NCBI GenBank assembly: GCA_022497155.1
Contig: MU385731.1
Location: 310,001 to 374,000, forward strand
DNA length: 64,000 bases
Reading direction: 5' to 3'
From: Whalleya microplaca
Lineage: Eukaryota > Ascomycota > Sordariomycetes > Xylariales > Xylariaceae
In this document: positions 62,234 to 64,000 of the stretch, one piece after another
How the letters are laid out: each line of letters opens with the position of its first letter
How positions within the stretch are numbered: the first letter of the stretch is position 1
Made by a program: the position numbers and the translations under genes
The notes under the pieces: generated by a model
What the model saw: the letters and a program-made list of their open reading frames with translations, nothing else
Databases searched by the model: none
Told to the model about the DNA's origin: nothing

Positions 62234-64000
62234 ATATATTATTATTATATTTTTAGCTATAACGGATTTAGTATATAAAATATATTAAGACTATTTATTA
62301 AGTTAATATATTATTATTAATAAATTATCGCGACTTTTTTTATTAGCTGGCATTAATTTAAAATTTATTACTAAATATTATCAAGTTTATAAAGGTATTA
62401 ATAAAGGTTTTAAAAGGCTCGGTTTTTTATTTTCAGGGATTTTAAACGGTCGGTATTTATAATTATTAACGAAATAATTTATATTAAAGGCTTATTTTAG
62501 CTACTAATATCGCTCGGCTATTAATTGTTTTATTTTTATACATTTTAAATAGCCGGTAAAGAGTTTAAAATAATCTTTCATTAATAATTTAATACGTAGT
62601 TAGTTTTAATCGGGAATTATTAAGTAACTTATATATAATATTAGTCGATTAGTTATAAAAAAAATTAAGGTAAAAAGGTATAGCGCGAATGCGTTTTTTA
62701 TAAGTATTAAAATTACGATAAATAATGTTAGCTTTTTAAAAAAGGTCTATTAGTTTAATATTAAAATTAAAAAATAGTTTTATATTTTAATTTAAAGCGA
62801 AAATACTTATGTTTTTATAAATGTTTACGAATATTACATTAATATAAAAGATTACTGTATTAATCGCTATTAAAGGTATAATAAATTAGGGGATAAATTA
62901 AAACAAGGTTATTATACGGTAAGCCTTTTGCTTTATTTTTTATATTTTTAAGTTCTCGAATTTTCTAGATAAAATATTAGCTAATATATTTTTTTTATTT
63001 TAGTCAGTAAGTAATGATAAAATAATATTAAACTCATAGTTCGGCTTATTTCGTTTCCCGAACGTTTAGGAATTTTTTAGTTCCGAAATATTTTAAAATA
63101 TAATAGTTGGTTATTATAAAAAACGGGCGTAAGTTTTATAAATTAATTAATTTAACTTTTTAATTTTATAACGCGCGAATCACTGCTAATATTTTTTATT
63201 ATAAATGTTATAATTAAGCTCGGGTTTTTATATAATACGGTATTATTTAAAATCTTCCGAGAGCCGTTAAAACATTACGCCTATAATTATATTTTTAAAA
63301 GCGTTAGTTTTAAGTTTAAATTTTAAACTATATAAGAGATAACGAAATATAAATATATAAATTAACTGATATTTTAAATTATCGAAGGCTTTTTAATATT
63401 TGCGAGTTTAGTTAAAAGTTTCTTTTTTTTAGGTGAGATTTATAAGCGGCTTAACACTTTTATTATATTTTCGCATAAATTGCCGGTAAAAATTATAAAA
63501 TCCTTAAAAGGACTATACATTTTTTATATATTTTAGGATTTTTTTAAAACTCGATAGCTTTAATTTTTTAAGGTTTATTACGATTTTGTTAATACTTATA
63601 ATAAAGCTTAAAAACTTAATATTTTAAATATAAAATTTATATTTCATTAGGTCGGCTTATAGTTTAATAACCTAAAGTCGGGCTAATACTTTATTAACAT
63701 ATTTAATATAATTAATCTTGTTTTCTTTAAAAATTAAAAAATTATTAATATATACGTTATAAAGGTTATTTAAATATTTTATTAAAGTATTATTAATATA
63801 TTTTTAAAAGGCCGAGAGTCCGTTACTTAACTTATAAAAAAAACCTTATATTTATATATTTTATATTTAATATAAAAAGTTATTAATTCTTTAATATCCG
63901 GATATATTTATATATAATAAAACGTTTAATGTATATTAATCTTAGTAAATACTTTAGTTTTAAAAATATATAATAAGGTTTTATTAATAAAAGGCAAAAA

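Larger units (their letters stand above)
59828..64000 (-). mobile_element. Family A gypsy relic, copy A2, runs off the window
   Basis: Minus-strand element whose 3' LTR (59828-60035) is followed rightwards by the chromodomain/integrase tail (60036-61249), integrase (61481-62600) and reverse transcriptase (the box near 63736-63758 reads YINNF on the minus strand). It aligns with copy B inverted and with A1. Four inserted pieces are removed by this comparison: 60852-61076, 61255-61465, 61670-61875 and 62002-62233. The element continues past the end of the window, so its gag side and 5' LTR are unseen. Confidence 0.8.

Noticed and set aside
1..64000. Mitochondrial or bacterial (very AT-rich) origin
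   Set aside because: Chromodomain gypsy elements, hAT-type ends, solo LTRs with 5-bp duplications and CpA-directed decay are nuclear and fungal in character; no mitochondrial gene, tRNA or bacterial operon was seen.

Overview
No intact gene was found in this window. It is an extremely A+T-rich stretch dominated by TpA dinucleotides, in which every recognisable coding sequence is a transposon relic full of in-frame stops. The relics are Ty3/gypsy retrotransposons whose integrase ends in a chromodomain, solo LTRs and a non-autonomous hAT-type element. Related copies inside the window differ mainly by C-to-T and G-to-A changes, often CpA to TpA. That is the footprint of repeat-induced point mutation (RIP), so the best reading is an AT-isochore or heterochromatic block of a filamentous ascomycete (Pezizomycotina). 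The species cannot be told from the sequence.

Layout. 0.3-7.9 kb: LTR-like sequence, then a minus-strand gypsy relic of family A (A1), cut by two related solo LTRs (1197-1416, 2889-3195) and by a complete hAT-like element (5280-6435) with a perfect 8-bp target duplication. 7.9-8.7 kb: a 5'-truncated second hAT-like copy. 8.7-14.3 kb: unidentified RIP-degraded DNA. 14.3-15.8 kb: plus-strand gypsy reverse transcriptase (family F, copy F1). 15.8-21.06 kb: two copies of a 740-bp segment flanking unidentified DNA, with solo LTRs and a 115-bp GC island. 21.06-26.5 kb: minus-strand gypsy D with a 447-bp LTR and a third hAT-like copy inside it. 26.5-40.4 kb: unidentified degraded repeats. 40.4-43.7 kb: gag-like relic joined to the integrase end of family A, plus strand (copy B), with its 3' LTR. 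44.0-52.3 kb: plus-strand chromodomain gypsy C lying between two copies of a hairpin-bearing LTR sequence. 52.3-58.4 kb: minus-strand F2. 58.4-59.2 kb: inverted 3' fragment F3. 59.8-64.0 kb: minus-strand family A copy A2, split by four separate small insertions, three of them with perfect or empty-site-supported 5-bp target duplications.

How it fits together. Nothing here works as an operon or pathway. The window is a stack of nested insertions whose order can be read from target-site duplications and from uninterrupted sister copies. Long copies are reduced to AT-rich wreckage, while the short solo LTRs (about 200-450 bp) stay visibly GC-richer. This suggests that they escaped RIP through small size or late arrival. 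The most unusual object is the hAT-like element, whose interior is three units of about 199 bp and whose ends are dense arrays of TTAGTCA/TGACTAA and palindromes. All identities come from reading motifs by eye; no search or alignment program was run.
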